A stretch of DNA of 64,000 nt from Mesobacillus zeae. GTDB taxonomy: Bacteria > Bacillota > Bacilli > Bacillales > Cytobacillaceae. The stretch is taken from contig NZ_QWVT01000015.1 in NCBI RefSeq assembly GCF_003570705.1, forward strand, positions 124,001 through 188,000, read 5' to 3'. This document shows positions 22,953 through 31,126 of the stretch, in pieces. The notes beneath the pieces were generated by a model. The model was given only the letters and a program-made list of their open reading frames with translations, did not search any database and was not told the origin of the DNA. Positions within the stretch are counted from its first letter, which is position 1. The number at the start of each line of letters is the position of its first letter. The position numbers and the translations under genes were made by a program.

Positions 22953-23636
22953 ATGAATCAATTAGTCTTTATTGAGCAAGGACAGGCTGTTACCGACAGT
23001 CTGACTGTGGCTGAAGTGTTTGAGAAAAGGCATGACAATGTTTTATCAGATATTAGAAAGCAAGCCGAGTATGCTGGCGGGGATTTCGCTGCCCTGAATT
23101 TTCAGGAGTGCCAATACTTTGATAAAAATAATCGGCCAAGACCGAAGATTAATCTAACAGAGGATGCCTTTACTTTAGTGGCAATGAGTTACAACACAAA
23201 AGAAGCTGTACAAATGAAAGTGAAGTTCATCCAAGAGTTTAAAAGAATCAAAGAGCAGCTGCAAAAACAATTCGCTGTACCAACTACATTCTCAGAAGCT
23301 TTGCGGCTGGCTGCGGATCTACAAGAAAGAATTGAGTTAGACAAGCCGAAAGTGGAAGCGCACGACAAGTTCATCAGCGGAGATAATTACCAGAAGGTTG
23401 GTCAGGTAGCTAAGGCTTTGGGGATTGGTCGAAACAGGTTGTTCGCTTTTTTGAGAGATAACAAGATTTTCATGGGTGACAATACACCGTACCAGCAATT
23501 CATTGACAGAGGATACTTTGTAGTAAAGGAAAAGCCTATCACAATGGGCCGACAAGTCATCAATAAGCCACAAACCTATGTAACAGCTAAGGGTGTGGAC
23601 TACATCTCTCGTCTTTTGGACAAAAAAATAGCCTAG
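22953..23636 (+). CDS. Rha-type phage regulator/antirepressor with KilA-C domain
   Basis: 227 aa. N-terminal Rha domain (VTDSLTVAEVFEKRHDNVLSDI, NLTEDAFTLVAMSYNTKEAVQMK, about residues 10-95). C-terminal ANT/KilAC domain (YQKVGQVAKALGIGRNRLFAFLRDNKIF and YVTAKGVDYISRLL). Such proteins counter phage repressors. Its position just after the second XRE/Cro pair supports a role in that switch. Confidence 0.88.
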   Translation: MNQLVFIEQGQAVTDSLTVAEVFEKRHDNVLSDIRKQAEYAGGDFAALNFQECQYFDKNNRPRPKINLTEDAFTLVAMSYNTKEAVQMKVKFIQEFKRIKEQLQKQFAVPTTFSEALRLAADLQERIELDKPKVEAHDKFISGDNYQKVGQVAKALGIGRNRLFAFLRDNKIFMGDNTPYQQFIDRGYFVVKEKPITMGRQVINKPQTYVTAKGVDYISRLLDKKIA

Positions 23637-23763
23637 TTGCGCCAACAACTAGACAAGCTTTAAACGACTTGTTAAATAATATGATCCTGTAGCCAAATTA
23701 TATACCAAAAATATGGTTTTGGCTACAGGAGCATGTGTTCTGTATCTCGGAAGGAGAACCATT

Positions 23764-23970
23764 ATGAATACAACAAAACGAAACATACTGATGTTTATCA
23801 CTAATTATATAGAGGAACACGGCTATTCTCCGTCTTTTCGTGAGGTTGGGGAAGCTGTTGGCTTATTATCAACTTCGTCAATTCATCATCATTTAACAGC
23901 TCTAAAGAAGAGTGGATATATCACTTTTATTGAAAGAAGCCCAAGGACAATCAGGATACTTAAAGTGTAA
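23764..23970 (+). CDS. LexA-like DNA-binding domain protein
   Basis: 68 aa. KRNILMFITNYIEEHGYSPSFREVGEAVGLLSTSSIHHHL is the winged-helix domain of LexA; the S24 peptidase half is absent. GGAAGGAGAACC precedes ATG 23764, so the longer frame upstream is rejected. It may bind SOS-like boxes or compete with host LexA (inference). Confidence 0.78.
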   Translation: MNTTKRNILMFITNYIEEHGYSPSFREVGEAVGLLSTSSIHHHLTALKKSGYITFIERSPRTIRILKV

Positions 23971-23979
23971 GGGAAGTGG

Positions 23980-24753
23980 ATGTTCGTGGCTAAATACAGA
24001 CAGGTTCATGTCGAGTACTGGCAAGACGGTTTTGTTCTTGATCTGACGCCAGAAGAAAAATATTTCTATATTTACTTAATGACGAACAGCAAGACATCCC
24101 AATGTGGCATATATGAGTTGCCGAAAAGGATAATCGAGACAGAAACAGGATATAACCGGGAAACGGTTGAGAAGTTACTTCAGCGGTTTATTGATTACGG
24201 AAAGATTTCTTATTCAGACAGAACGAGAGAAATCATGCTCAAGAACTGGATTAACTATAATTTTATCAACAGTCCAAAGGTAATCAATTGCATTGAAAAA
24301 GAGCTTGAAAAGGTTAAAGAGCAACAGTTTGCAAACGATTATCGTATAGCTGCCAAACGGTTAGGATACGGTATCGATACGGTATGTATAGACTCGGGGG
24401 AAGAAAGAGAAGAAGAAAGAGAAGAAGAAGAGAAGAAGAATAATATACCCTTTGTCGAGATAGTAACCTATCTCAACGATGTGGCTAAAACTTCTTACCG
24501 ATCAACTTCTAAAAAAACACAGTCATTAATCAAAGCCAGAATAAATGAAGGCTTTACACTGGATGACTTCAAAGCAGTAATTGACATCAAAACAGCAGAA
24601 TGGCTTACAGACTCGAAGATGGTTAAATTCTTACGGCCAGAAACACTGTTTGGCACTAAATTTGAATCCTACCTAAACCAAAAGGGAGGAAGTTATGATC
24701 AACCTCAATTCAATATCCCAGAGGATGGGGATAAATACAATTTCGGTTTCTGA
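23980..24753 (+). CDS. Phage replication initiation protein (DnaD-like, Phg_2220_C)
   Basis: 257 aa. An N-terminal winged-helix region (VLDLTPEEKYFYIYLMTNSKTSQCGIYEL, ETGYNRETVEKLL), a Glu/Arg-rich linker (about residues 138-155), and a C-terminal phage conserved domain (VVTYLN...YRSTSKKTQSLIKARINEGFTLDDF, with WLRPETLFGTKFESYLNQ-type ending). This is the layout of Bacillus phage replisome organisers. The loader gene overlaps its 3' end by 59 bases. Confidence 0.8.
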   Translation: MFVAKYRQVHVEYWQDGFVLDLTPEEKYFYIYLMTNSKTSQCGIYELPKRIIETETGYNRETVEKLLQRFIDYGKISYSDRTREIMLKNWINYNFINSPKVINCIEKELEKVKEQQFANDYRIAAKRLGYGIDTVCIDSGEEREEEREEEEKKNNIPFVEIVTYLNDVAKTSYRSTSKKTQSLIKARINEGFTLDDFKAVIDIKTAEWLTDSKMVKFLRPETLFGTKFESYLNQKGGSYDQPQFNIPEDGDKYNFGF

Positions 24754-25480
24754 CAATCGCTGCCCTAGCTGCAGTCGGAAATACTTACTCAAAGAGGGCG
24801 TGGAATACTGCTTTCACTGTGACGTTATCGCCAAAGAGGACAAGCAGGTATCAGACGAAATGAGTCTGCTAATTAAAAACAGGGAGGTTGATGAACTATT
24901 ATCGGCCTTCAAGGAAAAAAGCCTGATGAACGTTGATTTGGAACAGGCAACATTTGAAAACTACAAGCCACAAAGCGAAACACAACAAGCGGCCTTAAAA
25001 CAATCTCAGGAATATGTAGAATCATTCGACAGTCGGAAACGATTATTACTGCAAGGAAAGCCCGGAATCGGTAAAAGTCATCTTGCAGCATCAATCGTAA
25101 AAGAACTGATCAAGCAAAAGCACACAGGAATATTTATCTCTGTTCCTCGGCTGATGACAGAATTGAAAGCTACTTACAACCGAAATAGTACAGTAACCGA
25201 AATAGAACTGCTCACAGCGCTTCAGAAGGTCGATTTACTGGTTATGGACGACTTGGGAATAGATAGGGAAGGGCTGACAGACAAAGCAGCTACATGGGCC
25301 AAGGGAAAGGTTTATGAGATCATTGACAGCCGAGTTGGAAAATCAACAGTCTATACAACGAACTTCACTGGAAAAGAACTCATGCACATGTATGGAGAGC
25401 GTGATTTCAGCAGAATGTTTCAAGACTGCAAAGCGGTAAAAATGGACGGGAAAAATTATAGATTAAAAGACTTTATGTGA
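24695..25480 (+). CDS. dnaC: DnaC/DnaI-like helicase loader (AAA+ ATPase)
   Basis: 261 aa. N-terminal zinc finger CPSCSRKY...CFHC (about residues 24-40). Walker A is GKPGIGKSH (about 115), Walker B LLVMDDLG (about 185), and the sensor region is YTTNFTGKEL. It loads the replicative helicase at the phage origin. Start at ATG 24695 overlaps the replication protein by 59 bases; AAAGGGAGGAAGTT lies upstream. Confidence 0.88.
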   Translation: MINLNSISQRMGINTISVSDNRCPSCSRKYLLKEGVEYCFHCDVIAKEDKQVSDEMSLLIKNREVDELLSAFKEKSLMNVDLEQATFENYKPQSETQQAALKQSQEYVESFDSRKRLLLQGKPGIGKSHLAASIVKELIKQKHTGIFISVPRLMTELKATYNRNSTVTEIELLTALQKVDLLVMDDLGIDREGLTDKAATWAKGKVYEIIDSRVGKSTVYTTNFTGKELMHMYGERDFSRMFQDCKAVKMDGKNYRLKDFM

Positions 25481-25488
25481 GGTGTCAA

Positions 25489-25662
25489 ATGGCTAAAGGG
25501 TTGAATGGGCATATTGAATATACCGAGGAGCTTCTAGAAAGAAAATTAAACAATCATGAAAGATACCTGTTTGAATGGGCGTACACACAAGGGTACGAAG
25601 ATTCTTCAGAAGGCACGCCAATGGAAAAAATGAGCACGCAAGGAATTGAAGATAATGGGTGA
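25489..25662 (+). CDS. Small hypothetical phage protein
   Basis: 57 aa (MAKGLNGHIEYTEELLERKLN...). TGAGGTGTCAA upstream supports ATG 25489. The sequence ERYLFEWAYTQGYEDS resembles short phage proteins beside helicase loaders; function unknown. Confidence 0.55.
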   Translation: MAKGLNGHIEYTEELLERKLNNHERYLFEWAYTQGYEDSSEGTPMEKMSTQGIEDNG

Positions 25663-25807
25663 AGTAACTCAAATCATGCCAGGGGCGTATCAATTCGCCC
25701 CGGTCAATGTAGATCAAGCGGAAGTAAAAAAAGAATGGGATGAGTTCGCAGAAAGGTTGGCGGAATATGAAAGGCTGCATGAACTTGAAATCAGCAGGCA
25801 GGCTTGA
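25655..25807 (+). CDS. Small hypothetical phage protein
   Basis: 50 aa (MGEVTQIMPGAYQFAPVNVD...), overlapping the previous gene by 8 bases and the next by about 29. The C-terminus is a charged helix. No domain recognised. Confidence 0.45.
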   Translation: MGEVTQIMPGAYQFAPVNVDQAEVKKEWDEFAERLAEYERLHELEISRQA

Positions 25808-26048
25808 AGCGAAGTATCTGAAGAACAGACGGCGCTATATATACACTGCGATGGATAACGTCAAGGAAGTGGAGTGGCACTGGTCAGCACCGGACGTAAT
25901 TGCTTTTCAAGAGTTGTGGGAAGCAGGGATCAGCATCAAGGACATAGCAGCATATTTCAAGCAGTCAGAGTTGAGTGTGTTTTTGCTCTCTCTGGATCGG
26001 TTAAGCAAGGACAAAATTACGCCAAGGGAAGGGTGGAACATATGGTGA
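25779..26048 (+). CDS. Putative HTH phage protein
   Basis: 89 aa. The second half, VIAFQELWEAGISIKDIAAYFKQSELSVFLLSLDRL, is HTH-like. The start is uncertain: ATGs at 25767 and 25779 are both possible and GAAAGG precedes the latter. It overlaps both neighbours. Confidence 0.45.
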   Translation: MNLKSAGRLEAKYLKNRRRYIYTAMDNVKEVEWHWSAPDVIAFQELWEAGISIKDIAAYFKQSELSVFLLSLDRLSKDKITPREGWNIW

Positions 26049-26431
26049 ATGTGAGTGAAGCAATGGCGAAAATGGAATTGCAGGCGGTTGTCGGCCCGAA
26101 TATGAATTTCGAGGATGTTCCAAAACCTGTTGAAATAGCTTGTAGAACGAAGAAAGAACTTGAAAAAACGCTGCGATATGTTCAGGAACAAATGGGGGAT
26201 CCGGTTGTTTCGGTGAAGTTGATGGAATACATCGCAAATCTCGAATCAGAGCGTGATCTAGCACAGGAAGAATATCAAAGTACATTCGGCAAACTAGAAC
26301 GAGTTGATGCCGACTTAGAAAGTCATAAGCACTGGCTCAAAGTGGCTGGTGGAGAAATTGAGAAGTACAAAAACGAAAACAAACACCTATGGGCGCTAAT
26401 CGGTATCAAGGCGGCTGAAATGAATGTTTGA
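26042..26431 (+). CDS. Coiled-coil phage protein
   Basis: 129 aa. It contains a predicted coiled coil from about residue 65 to 120 (ESERDLAQEEYQSTFGKLERVDADLESH). AGGGTGGAAC precedes ATG 26042; a longer upstream frame is a shadow of the previous gene. Function unknown. Confidence 0.55.
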   Translation: MVNVSEAMAKMELQAVVGPNMNFEDVPKPVEIACRTKKELEKTLRYVQEQMGDPVVSVKLMEYIANLESERDLAQEEYQSTFGKLERVDADLESHKHWLKVAGGEIEKYKNENKHLWALIGIKAAEMNV

Positions 26432-26960
26432 TGAAGTGAGATCTTATTCCAAGGAAACTCAGTTGAGAGGGCATCAGAAGGATAAGGACACTCCAAAATT
26501 CAAAAAGAAACGAGTATACACTAAAAAGCCAAAAGTAAATAAGAACGTCGAAGTATTTCACAATCGCAGGATACCACACTGGAAAGAACGTGGTGAATTT
26601 AGCCGTAAGACAAAAAAGGAAATACAAGAGATATGGGGTGAATGGTGCTTCGTATGTGGCAACCCTGACATATCGCACCACCACGTATATGAAAAAGGAT
26701 ATGGGAAGGGTGGTAGAGGAGTAATAACAAACGGGCTGCCGTTATGCAACCTACACCATAATGACCATACAGTGGGGATTCATTTCAACAGGAAATTTTA
26801 CAATGCGGTAAGAGAAATGTTCATCCAACGTTTTGGGCCTCATTACTACAAAGATAAATACGATTTATGGATGGAAGGACACATCGAGAATCCGACAGAT
26901 GAATTATACAAAAAATTCATGATGAAGGAGATAAAACGATGTCAACAGAAGAACAGTTAG
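26424..26960 (+). CDS. HNH-type nuclease-like phage protein
   Basis: 178 aa. A basic N-terminus (KFKKKRVYTKKPKVNKN) precedes a zinc/HNH-like core: WCFVCGNPDISHHHVYEKG, then NGLPLCNLHHNDHTVG, with paired Cys and a His cluster. It is encoded in the replication region, not next to terminase, so a recombination or DNA-processing role is more likely than packaging (inference). Confidence 0.7.
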   Translation: MFDEVRSYSKETQLRGHQKDKDTPKFKKKRVYTKKPKVNKNVEVFHNRRIPHWKERGEFSRKTKKEIQEIWGEWCFVCGNPDISHHHVYEKGYGKGGRGVITNGLPLCNLHHNDHTVGIHFNRKFYNAVREMFIQRFGPHYYKDKYDLWMEGHIENPTDELYKKFMMKEIKRCQQKNS

Positions 26961-27091
26961 CTTTCCAAAAACTTGTGATACGGGAAGAATACAAAGACCT
27001 AGCGCACATCATACCAGCAAGAGATAAAGCACAAAAGCAAGTGGACAGAACGGCCAGACAATCTCTAAAACGGTTTAAGCGGAATGACTAA
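26939..27091 (+). CDS. Small basic phage protein
   Basis: 50 aa (MSTEEQLAFQKLVIREEYKD...), helical and Arg/Lys rich at the end. It overlaps the HNH gene by 22 bases; AAGGAGATAAAACG lies upstream. Confidence 0.45.
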   Translation: MSTEEQLAFQKLVIREEYKDLAHIIPARDKAQKQVDRTARQSLKRFKRND

Positions 27092-27206
27092 GCTGTATGT
27101 GCGTGAGTGGACGGAAGAAACAGTGGATGAGGACAAACTACAAGTGATTGAGGTATGCGAAAGCAAGTTAGAAGGAACGACATTTTTGATTTTCATAGAA
27201 AAATAG
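27084..27206 (+). CDS. Small hypothetical phage protein
   Basis: 40 aa (MTKLYVREWTEETVDEDKLQ...FLIFIEK). The start overlaps the preceding stop by 8 bases. Acidic beta-rich peptide, function unknown. Confidence 0.4.
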   Translation: MTKLYVREWTEETVDEDKLQVIEVCESKLEGTTFLIFIEK

Positions 27207-27305
27207 CTATAAGAATCCAATTTTCATTATGTGTCAAATGAGCGGATTGGACAAGAGAATTAGTGTTCGGTTTTGACACAAACTTTGCATTAAGGAGGAT
27301 GAAAC

Positions 27306-27479
27306 ATGGTGACGATTGAAGTCTATTTAAAAATGAGAAATAACGGTAAAAGTCTTGAAGAAATTCAGAAGGAAAATGCTTTGAGTGAAGGAACTGCCTA
27401 TACTTTAGAATTAGGGTATCAATGTTATCTGAAAAAGTTATCACTTGATAAGGCTATTAAAATAATCCAAAAGGTTTGA
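27306..27479 (+). CDS. Small hypothetical phage protein
   Basis: 57 aa (MVTIEVYLKMRNNGKSLEEI...), HTH-like: GKSLEEIQKENALSEGTAYTLELGY. AAGGAGGATGAAAC is a strong ribosome binding site. Confidence 0.5.
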   Translation: MVTIEVYLKMRNNGKSLEEIQKENALSEGTAYTLELGYQCYLKKLSLDKAIKIIQKV

Positions 27480-27527
27480 TGCACAATCCGAATCAAAAAC
27501 GAAGAAAAATTAGGAGTGGATAAATAG
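27480..27527 (+). repeat. Gene-boundary element, copy 6
   Basis: GCACAATCCGAATCAAAAA then CGAAGAAAAATTAGGAG, between a stop codon and the ssb remnant. Confidence 0.5.
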
Positions 27528-27578
27528 ATGATTAATCGAGTAATTCTTGTAGGACGTTTAACAAATGCCAGCTCCTAA
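27528..27578 (+). pseudogene. Leftover 5' end of ssb
   Basis: ATG after TTAGGAGTGGATAAATAG encodes [16 protein letters not shown] then stop. The first 12 codons match the start of the intact ssb at 28088 ([15 protein letters not shown]) but differ by several silent and missense changes. The frame is broken by the HNH gene, whose ATG (27565) lies inside it. It may act as a leader that couples translation to the HNH gene. Confidence 0.7.
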
Positions 27579-28095
27579 GACTAAGCAGACTTTTTATTCG
27601 CTGCCGATCGCTGGGAATATGCATACTGTTACGGGCAGGAAGAGAACACCAAAAGGGTATGTGGCTTTGTGCATAAAATCGCATCCTTTTAGTGATTCTG
27701 TTCACGGTTATGTTTTTGAACACAGAGTAGTGATGGAAATGAAATTAGGTAGATATCTAGAGCTCGGCGAAGTTGTTCACCATAAAAACGGGATTAAACA
27801 CGATAATCGCGCAGAAAACCTTTCGTTAATGGATCACGGTGAGCATACAGCACTTCATCATAAAGGTATCTCCAGAAGCGAAGAAACAAAGGAATTAATG
27901 AGACGCAAAGCAAAAGAGCGATTTTCTGTTAAGGGGAATCACCATTCATATAAAAAAGTCGATAAAGAAATGCTTCTTTTTCTTCTTGAAGAATACGGAC
28001 CAACTAAGGCAGCCCAAAAATTAGGGGTTAGCAGAAAGACAATTTATAACAAAATTCAAGAATTTAATTTAAAGGAGAATGATTCGAATGATTAA
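27565..28095 (+). CDS. HNH homing-type endonuclease inserted at the start of ssb
   Basis: 176 aa. [13 protein letters not shown] and [17 protein letters not shown] lead into the HNH core [20 protein letters not shown] (about residues 70-89). A spacer and a C-terminal Fis-like HTH ([22 protein letters not shown], about 147-168) follow. This is the layout of free-standing phage homing endonucleases. Its start lies within the ssb remnant and its last 8 bases overlap the start of the intact ssb, so it precisely occupies the beginning of ssb. Confidence 0.85.
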   Translation: MPAPKTKQTFYSLPIAGNMHTVTGRKRTPKGYVALCIKSHPFSDSVHGYVFEHRVVMEMKLGRYLELGEVVHHKNGIKHDNRAENLSLMDHGEHTALHHKGISRSEETKELMRRKAKERFSVKGNHHSYKKVDKEMLLFLLEEYGPTKAAQKLGVSRKTIYNKIQEFNLKENDSND

Positions 28096-28534
28096 TAGAG
28101 CAGTTTTGGTAGGAAGATTAACAGCTGATCCACATTTACGCTATACACCGAACGGCACACCAACAGCATCATTCACATTAGCGGTAAATCGTCCATTCAA
28201 AAACGCACAAGGAGAACAGGAAGCGGACTTCATCAATTGTGTGGTCTGGCGTAAACCCGCAGAAAACGTTGCCAACTATCTGAAAAAGGGAAGTCTTGCT
28301 GGAGTGGACGGAAGAATCCAGACACGCAACTATGAAGGGAATGACGGAAAGCGTGTGTATGTGACAGAAATCCTTGCAGAGAGCGTTCAATTCCTAGAGC
28401 CGAAGCAAAGTAACGGAAACCAAAACCAAAGCGCACAGGGGCAACAGAGAGCACCACAGAACACACGAGTGGATGATGACCCGTTTGCAGGCGGTGGCAA
28501 CATAGATATCTCAGATGATGACTTGCCATTTTAG
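28088..28534 (+). CDS. ssb: Single-stranded DNA-binding protein
   Basis: 148 aa. OB-fold with [34 protein letters not shown] and [16 protein letters not shown] Gln/Asn-rich linker (about 108-125) leads to the acidic tip DISDDDLPF that recruits partner proteins. AAAGGAGAATG precedes the ATG, within the HNH coding sequence. It coats ssDNA in phage replication and ERF-mediated annealing. Confidence 0.95.
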   Translation: MINRAVLVGRLTADPHLRYTPNGTPTASFTLAVNRPFKNAQGEQEADFINCVVWRKPAENVANYLKKGSLAGVDGRIQTRNYEGNDGKRVYVTEILAESVQFLEPKQSNGNQNQSAQGQQRAPQNTRVDDDPFAGGGNIDISDDDLPF

Positions 28535-28543
28535 GAGGAAACT

Positions 28544-28651
28544 ATGAATCTTAAAAACTGCACACTGGGCCAATTACTCTTCTTGGCCCGGTTTACTGAA
28601 TATAGAATGCAAGCATTAAAGGAATTGGATGAGAGGGTGTACGGAGGATGA
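28544..28651 (+). CDS. Small hypothetical phage protein
   Basis: 35 aa (MNLKNCTLGQLLFLARFTEY...), TTAGGAGGAAACT upstream. It overlaps the dUTPase start by 4 bases. Function unknown. Confidence 0.45.
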   Translation: MNLKNCTLGQLLFLARFTEYRMQALKELDERVYGG

Positions 28652-29190
28652 ATCTTAAAAGACTATTCGAAGCGCAAAAAGTCTTACGTGACCGAATTGA
28701 CTATAATGAGCCGGACAGGTTTGACAAGCTGATATTGGCATTGCTGGTTGAGTTGGGCGAATGCGCGAATGAGTGGCGGGGGTTCAAGTTTTGGAGCAAG
28801 GACCAGAAGCCAAGAGTGAAAGGGAAGTACCTAAAGTATGATTGCGAGTGTAATGGTGGGAATCGGTGGGTTGAGAAAAACCCACTCCTTGAAGAATACG
28901 TGGACGGATTGCATTTTATTTTGGAGTTAGGGATTGAGTTAGAAATTCCTGAATCAGGTGATTGCGAGTTTGCAGAAATCTATTGTGGCGATGAGCCAAA
29001 CGTTACTGACCATTTCATACTTATCTTTCAATTAGCTCAACTCGAAACTTATGAATTTGGGCAATGGCAAGAATTGTTTATTGAATACGTAAGGCTCGGA
29101 CAAATGCTCGGCTTTACCTGGGAAGAAGTAGAACAAGCCTATTTCGAGAAAAATGCAGAGAATCATGCAAGACAGGAGCGTGGATACTGA
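28648..29190 (+). CDS. Dimeric (all-alpha) dUTPase
   Basis: 180 aa. The LALLVELGECANEWRGFKFWSKDQ motif (about residues 29-52) supplies the ExxE of the all-alpha NTP pyrophosphatases. LLEEYVDGLHFILELGIEL (about 79-97) supplies the ExxD. It hydrolyses dUTP to dUMP to keep uracil out of phage DNA. An insertion with a CEC/CGD Cys pattern lies between motifs. GGAGGATGA overlaps the start. Confidence 0.85.
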   Translation: MNLKRLFEAQKVLRDRIDYNEPDRFDKLILALLVELGECANEWRGFKFWSKDQKPRVKGKYLKYDCECNGGNRWVEKNPLLEEYVDGLHFILELGIELEIPESGDCEFAEIYCGDEPNVTDHFILIFQLAQLETYEFGQWQELFIEYVRLGQMLGFTWEEVEQAYFEKNAENHARQERGY

Positions 29191-29309
29191 TGGAAAAGGA
29201 CGAACTAATCTCCATACTAAGCATGATCACCAGTTACAGCTATGAATATCTGAAATCACTGGAGCCGGACAAGCTGCAGGAAATATATGACGACAGGAGA
29301 AGCAAATGA
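29190..29309 (+). CDS. Small hypothetical phage protein (BH0509-like)
   Basis: 39 aa. MEKDELISILSMITSYSYEY and the end LEPDKLQEIYDDRRSK resemble the short BH0509-type family of Bacillus. The start shares one base with the dUTPase stop. Function unknown. Confidence 0.4.
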   Translation: MEKDELISILSMITSYSYEYLKSLEPDKLQEIYDDRRSK

Positions 29310-29596
29310 GCGGGTTGAAATCGAGAAGGAAAGGGCAGTCAGCCGAAAGGGAGTTTGCTAAGTTGATAGGCGGTCTTCGTGTACCGTTGTCAGGGGCACA
29401 GGAAGGATACGCAAATGATGTTATAGGGTTAGGGTTAGCGTGGGAAGTAAAACGCCGGAAATCAGGATTTAAACAGCTTTACGATTGGATAGAGGATGAA
29501 AGAGAAAAACCGGATGCGGTAGCACTTAGGACGGATAACAAGCAATGGATTGTGTGCATGACATTAGATAAGTTCAAGGAGCTGATGGATAAATGA
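29306..29596 (+). CDS. PDDEXK-like nuclease (Holliday junction resolvase type)
   Basis: 96 aa. The order E (KGQSAEREFAKLIGG), D (YANDVIGL) and ExK (WEVKRRKSG), followed by LYDWIEDEREKPDAVALR, fits the PD-(D/E)xK fold. These are short phage resolvase or VRR-type enzymes. It probably processes recombination intermediates; activity is inferred. Confidence 0.65.
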   Translation: MSGLKSRRKGQSAEREFAKLIGGLRVPLSGAQEGYANDVIGLGLAWEVKRRKSGFKQLYDWIEDEREKPDAVALRTDNKQWIVCMTLDKFKELMDK

Positions 29597-29790
29597 AAAT
29601 AATTACCTCGCTCACATTTGAAATAAATATGCCTAAACATGAAACAGAAGCATACGAAGCGTTGTCGGAAAATGAAAGAAAAATACGTATTGAAGCCATG
29701 AAGGAAGAATTAGCCGAGATTATTGTTGATGAATGTGAAGGAGAAGCAAAATTCACAAACTTCACTATTCACGTTGAAGAAGGCGAGTAA
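29593..29790 (+). CDS. Small acidic phage protein
   Basis: 65 aa, Glu-rich (LSENERKIRIEAMKEELAEII). It overlaps the nuclease stop (ATGA). Function unknown. Confidence 0.5.
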   Translation: MKIITSLTFEINMPKHETEAYEALSENERKIRIEAMKEELAEIIVDECEGEAKFTNFTIHVEEGE

Positions 29791-30135
29791 ATGACCAACC
29801 AAATAGAACTATCCTCTGTTATAGCAGAGATGCGGGAAGTAAGACAAAGGCTGAATGTAGCATCAAAGCAAATATTCAGCCTAGCCACAGCCAAAGCAGA
29901 AGCGGAACGGAATTACAAGGTGGCACTAAGGCAGGAGATCTTGAAGCTTAAGAGTGAGGGGTTTCCTGCAACCCTTATCAACGACTTGGCGAAGGGTGAA
30001 GAGAGAATAGCACAGCTGAGACTGGAACGGGATATAGCGAAAGAAATGTATTTGTCGGGGTTGGAGTCAATGAAACAGACGAGGACAGAAGCGAGCGTGC
30101 TGCAGACAGTCGCGAAGGTGCAGAGTGATTGGTAG
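29791..30135 (+). CDS. Coiled-coil phage protein
   Basis: 114 aa, nearly all helical (VIAEMREVRQRLNVASKQIF..., RLERDIAKEMYLSGLESMKQ). Such proteins are common just before the late regulator in Bacillus siphoviruses. Function unknown. Confidence 0.55.
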   Translation: MTNQIELSSVIAEMREVRQRLNVASKQIFSLATAKAEAERNYKVALRQEILKLKSEGFPATLINDLAKGEERIAQLRLERDIAKEMYLSGLESMKQTRTEASVLQTVAKVQSDW

Positions 30136-30156
30136 AACCTAAAGGAGGAAGTAACC

Positions 30157-30267
30157 ATGAAATATTGTGAGTTGTGCGAAGTAAACGAAGCGAAAACAGA
30201 AGTAGAATACCATGATGTTAATTATGAAGTTTGCGAGCAGTGCAAAGTGTTAGCGGAGAACGAGTAA
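30157..30267 (+). CDS. Small zinc-knuckle protein
   Basis: 36 aa with two CxxC motifs (YCELCEV and VCEQCKV) separated by 20 residues, consistent with one zinc site. AAAGGAGGAAGTAACC precedes the ATG. Confidence 0.55.
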   Translation: MKYCELCEVNEAKTEVEYHDVNYEVCEQCKVLAENE

Positions 30268-30280
30268 AGGGGGATAAGGA

Positions 30281-30709
30281 ATGTCAGCATTGGTAAAACT
30301 GAAAAAAGCCACTTTTAAACATATAGAATCAGAGTTATACAGCTATCAAGATACATTGAGGGAAATTGAATTCCTGCGGAAGAACATCATGTTCACAAAT
30401 GAAAACGATGACGAGAATGTAGGTGGGGGAAGAAGCTCTCTTCCGTCATCACCAACAGAGAATATCGGTACAAGGTTGGCGACTCATAAGAAGTTGGTAA
30501 GGCTGGAAGAAGTGGCACACGCCATTGAGAAGGTGTTTACAGGCTTGCCAGAGGATTATCAAAAGTTGGTGAGGTTAAAGTATTGGACAAGACCACAGAC
30601 CTTAACATGGGAAGGGATAGCTGAAGGACTACATGTCAGCAGAAGACAAGCATTTAACTGGCGAGATGAAATTGTCTATGCAGTAGGTGAAGTGTTGGGA
30701 TGGCGGTAA
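30281..30709 (+). CDS. ArpU/RinA-type late transcription regulator
   Basis: 142 aa. LATHKKLVRLEEVAHAIEKVFTGLPEDYQKLVRLKYW and the HTH TWEGIAEGLHVSRRQAFNWRDEIVYAV match the ArpU family. Members activate the late (packaging and structural) operon of Gram-positive phages. Its position just upstream of the terminase region fits this role. Confidence 0.8.
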   Translation: MSALVKLKKATFKHIESELYSYQDTLREIEFLRKNIMFTNENDDENVGGGRSSLPSSPTENIGTRLATHKKLVRLEEVAHAIEKVFTGLPEDYQKLVRLKYWTRPQTLTWEGIAEGLHVSRRQAFNWRDEIVYAVGEVLGWR

Positions 30710-30755
30710 TGAATAATTGACATAAAGTATAACGAAAAATAAAGGAGATAAACGG

Positions 30756-30875
30756 ATGAATGAATATGATGTTGAGGTAAAATTTATTGACGGAACTACT
30801 GTTATCATTAAGGTTGAAGCAAAAGACGAAGATGAAGCATTAGAAAAAGCAATGCCAATTAGCTTAAGGCTTTAG
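30756..30875 (+). CDS. Small hypothetical phage protein
   Basis: 39 aa (MNEYDVEVKFIDGTTVIIKV...). AAAGGAGATAAACGG precedes the ATG. A beta-rich start followed by an acidic helix. Function unknown. Confidence 0.45.
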   Translation: MNEYDVEVKFIDGTTVIIKVEAKDEDEALEKAMPISLRL

Positions 30876-30917
30876 TGTTATACTTCGAATAAATTGCGAA
30901 GGAAAGGGCGGTTTGAA
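30876..30917 (+). repeat. Gene-boundary element, copy 7
   Basis: TGTTATACTTCGAATAAATTG then CGAAGGAAAGG. CTTCG and CGAAG can pair (5 bp) just before the ribosome binding site of the next gene. Confidence 0.5.
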
Positions 30918-31043
30918 ATGCATGATACTCTTTATTTTCAGGTGAAAAGATTAAAAAGACATTTAACTATTATATTAGGTAGGATGGGAATTTTTAAAAT
31001 CGCAGAATGGACTATTAGAAAGCTATCAAGAATTATTAAGTAA
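30918..31043 (+). CDS. Small basic hypothetical protein
   Basis: 41 aa, rich in K/R/I (MHDTLYFQVKRLKRHLTIIL...). GGAAAGGGCGG lies upstream. It may be an amphipathic or membrane-active peptide; not recognised. Confidence 0.4.
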   Translation: MHDTLYFQVKRLKRHLTIILGRMGIFKIAEWTIRKLSRIIK

Positions 31044-31126
31044 TACACACTTAGGTGGGAATGTGCAATTGCAAACGTTGGAAAAGTCATATTTGACGAA
31101 AACTTAGACGCAAAAGGAGTGAAGAA

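Noticed and set aside
25874-26041. N-terminal extension of the coiled-coil gene at 26042
   Set aside because: This part only reads over the preceding gene in another frame; ATG 26042 has the ribosome binding site.
16060-28534. Dedicated anti-phage defence system
   Set aside because: I looked for restriction, retron, Abi, CBASS or TA modules among the early genes; only recombination, replication and regulatory families were recognisable.
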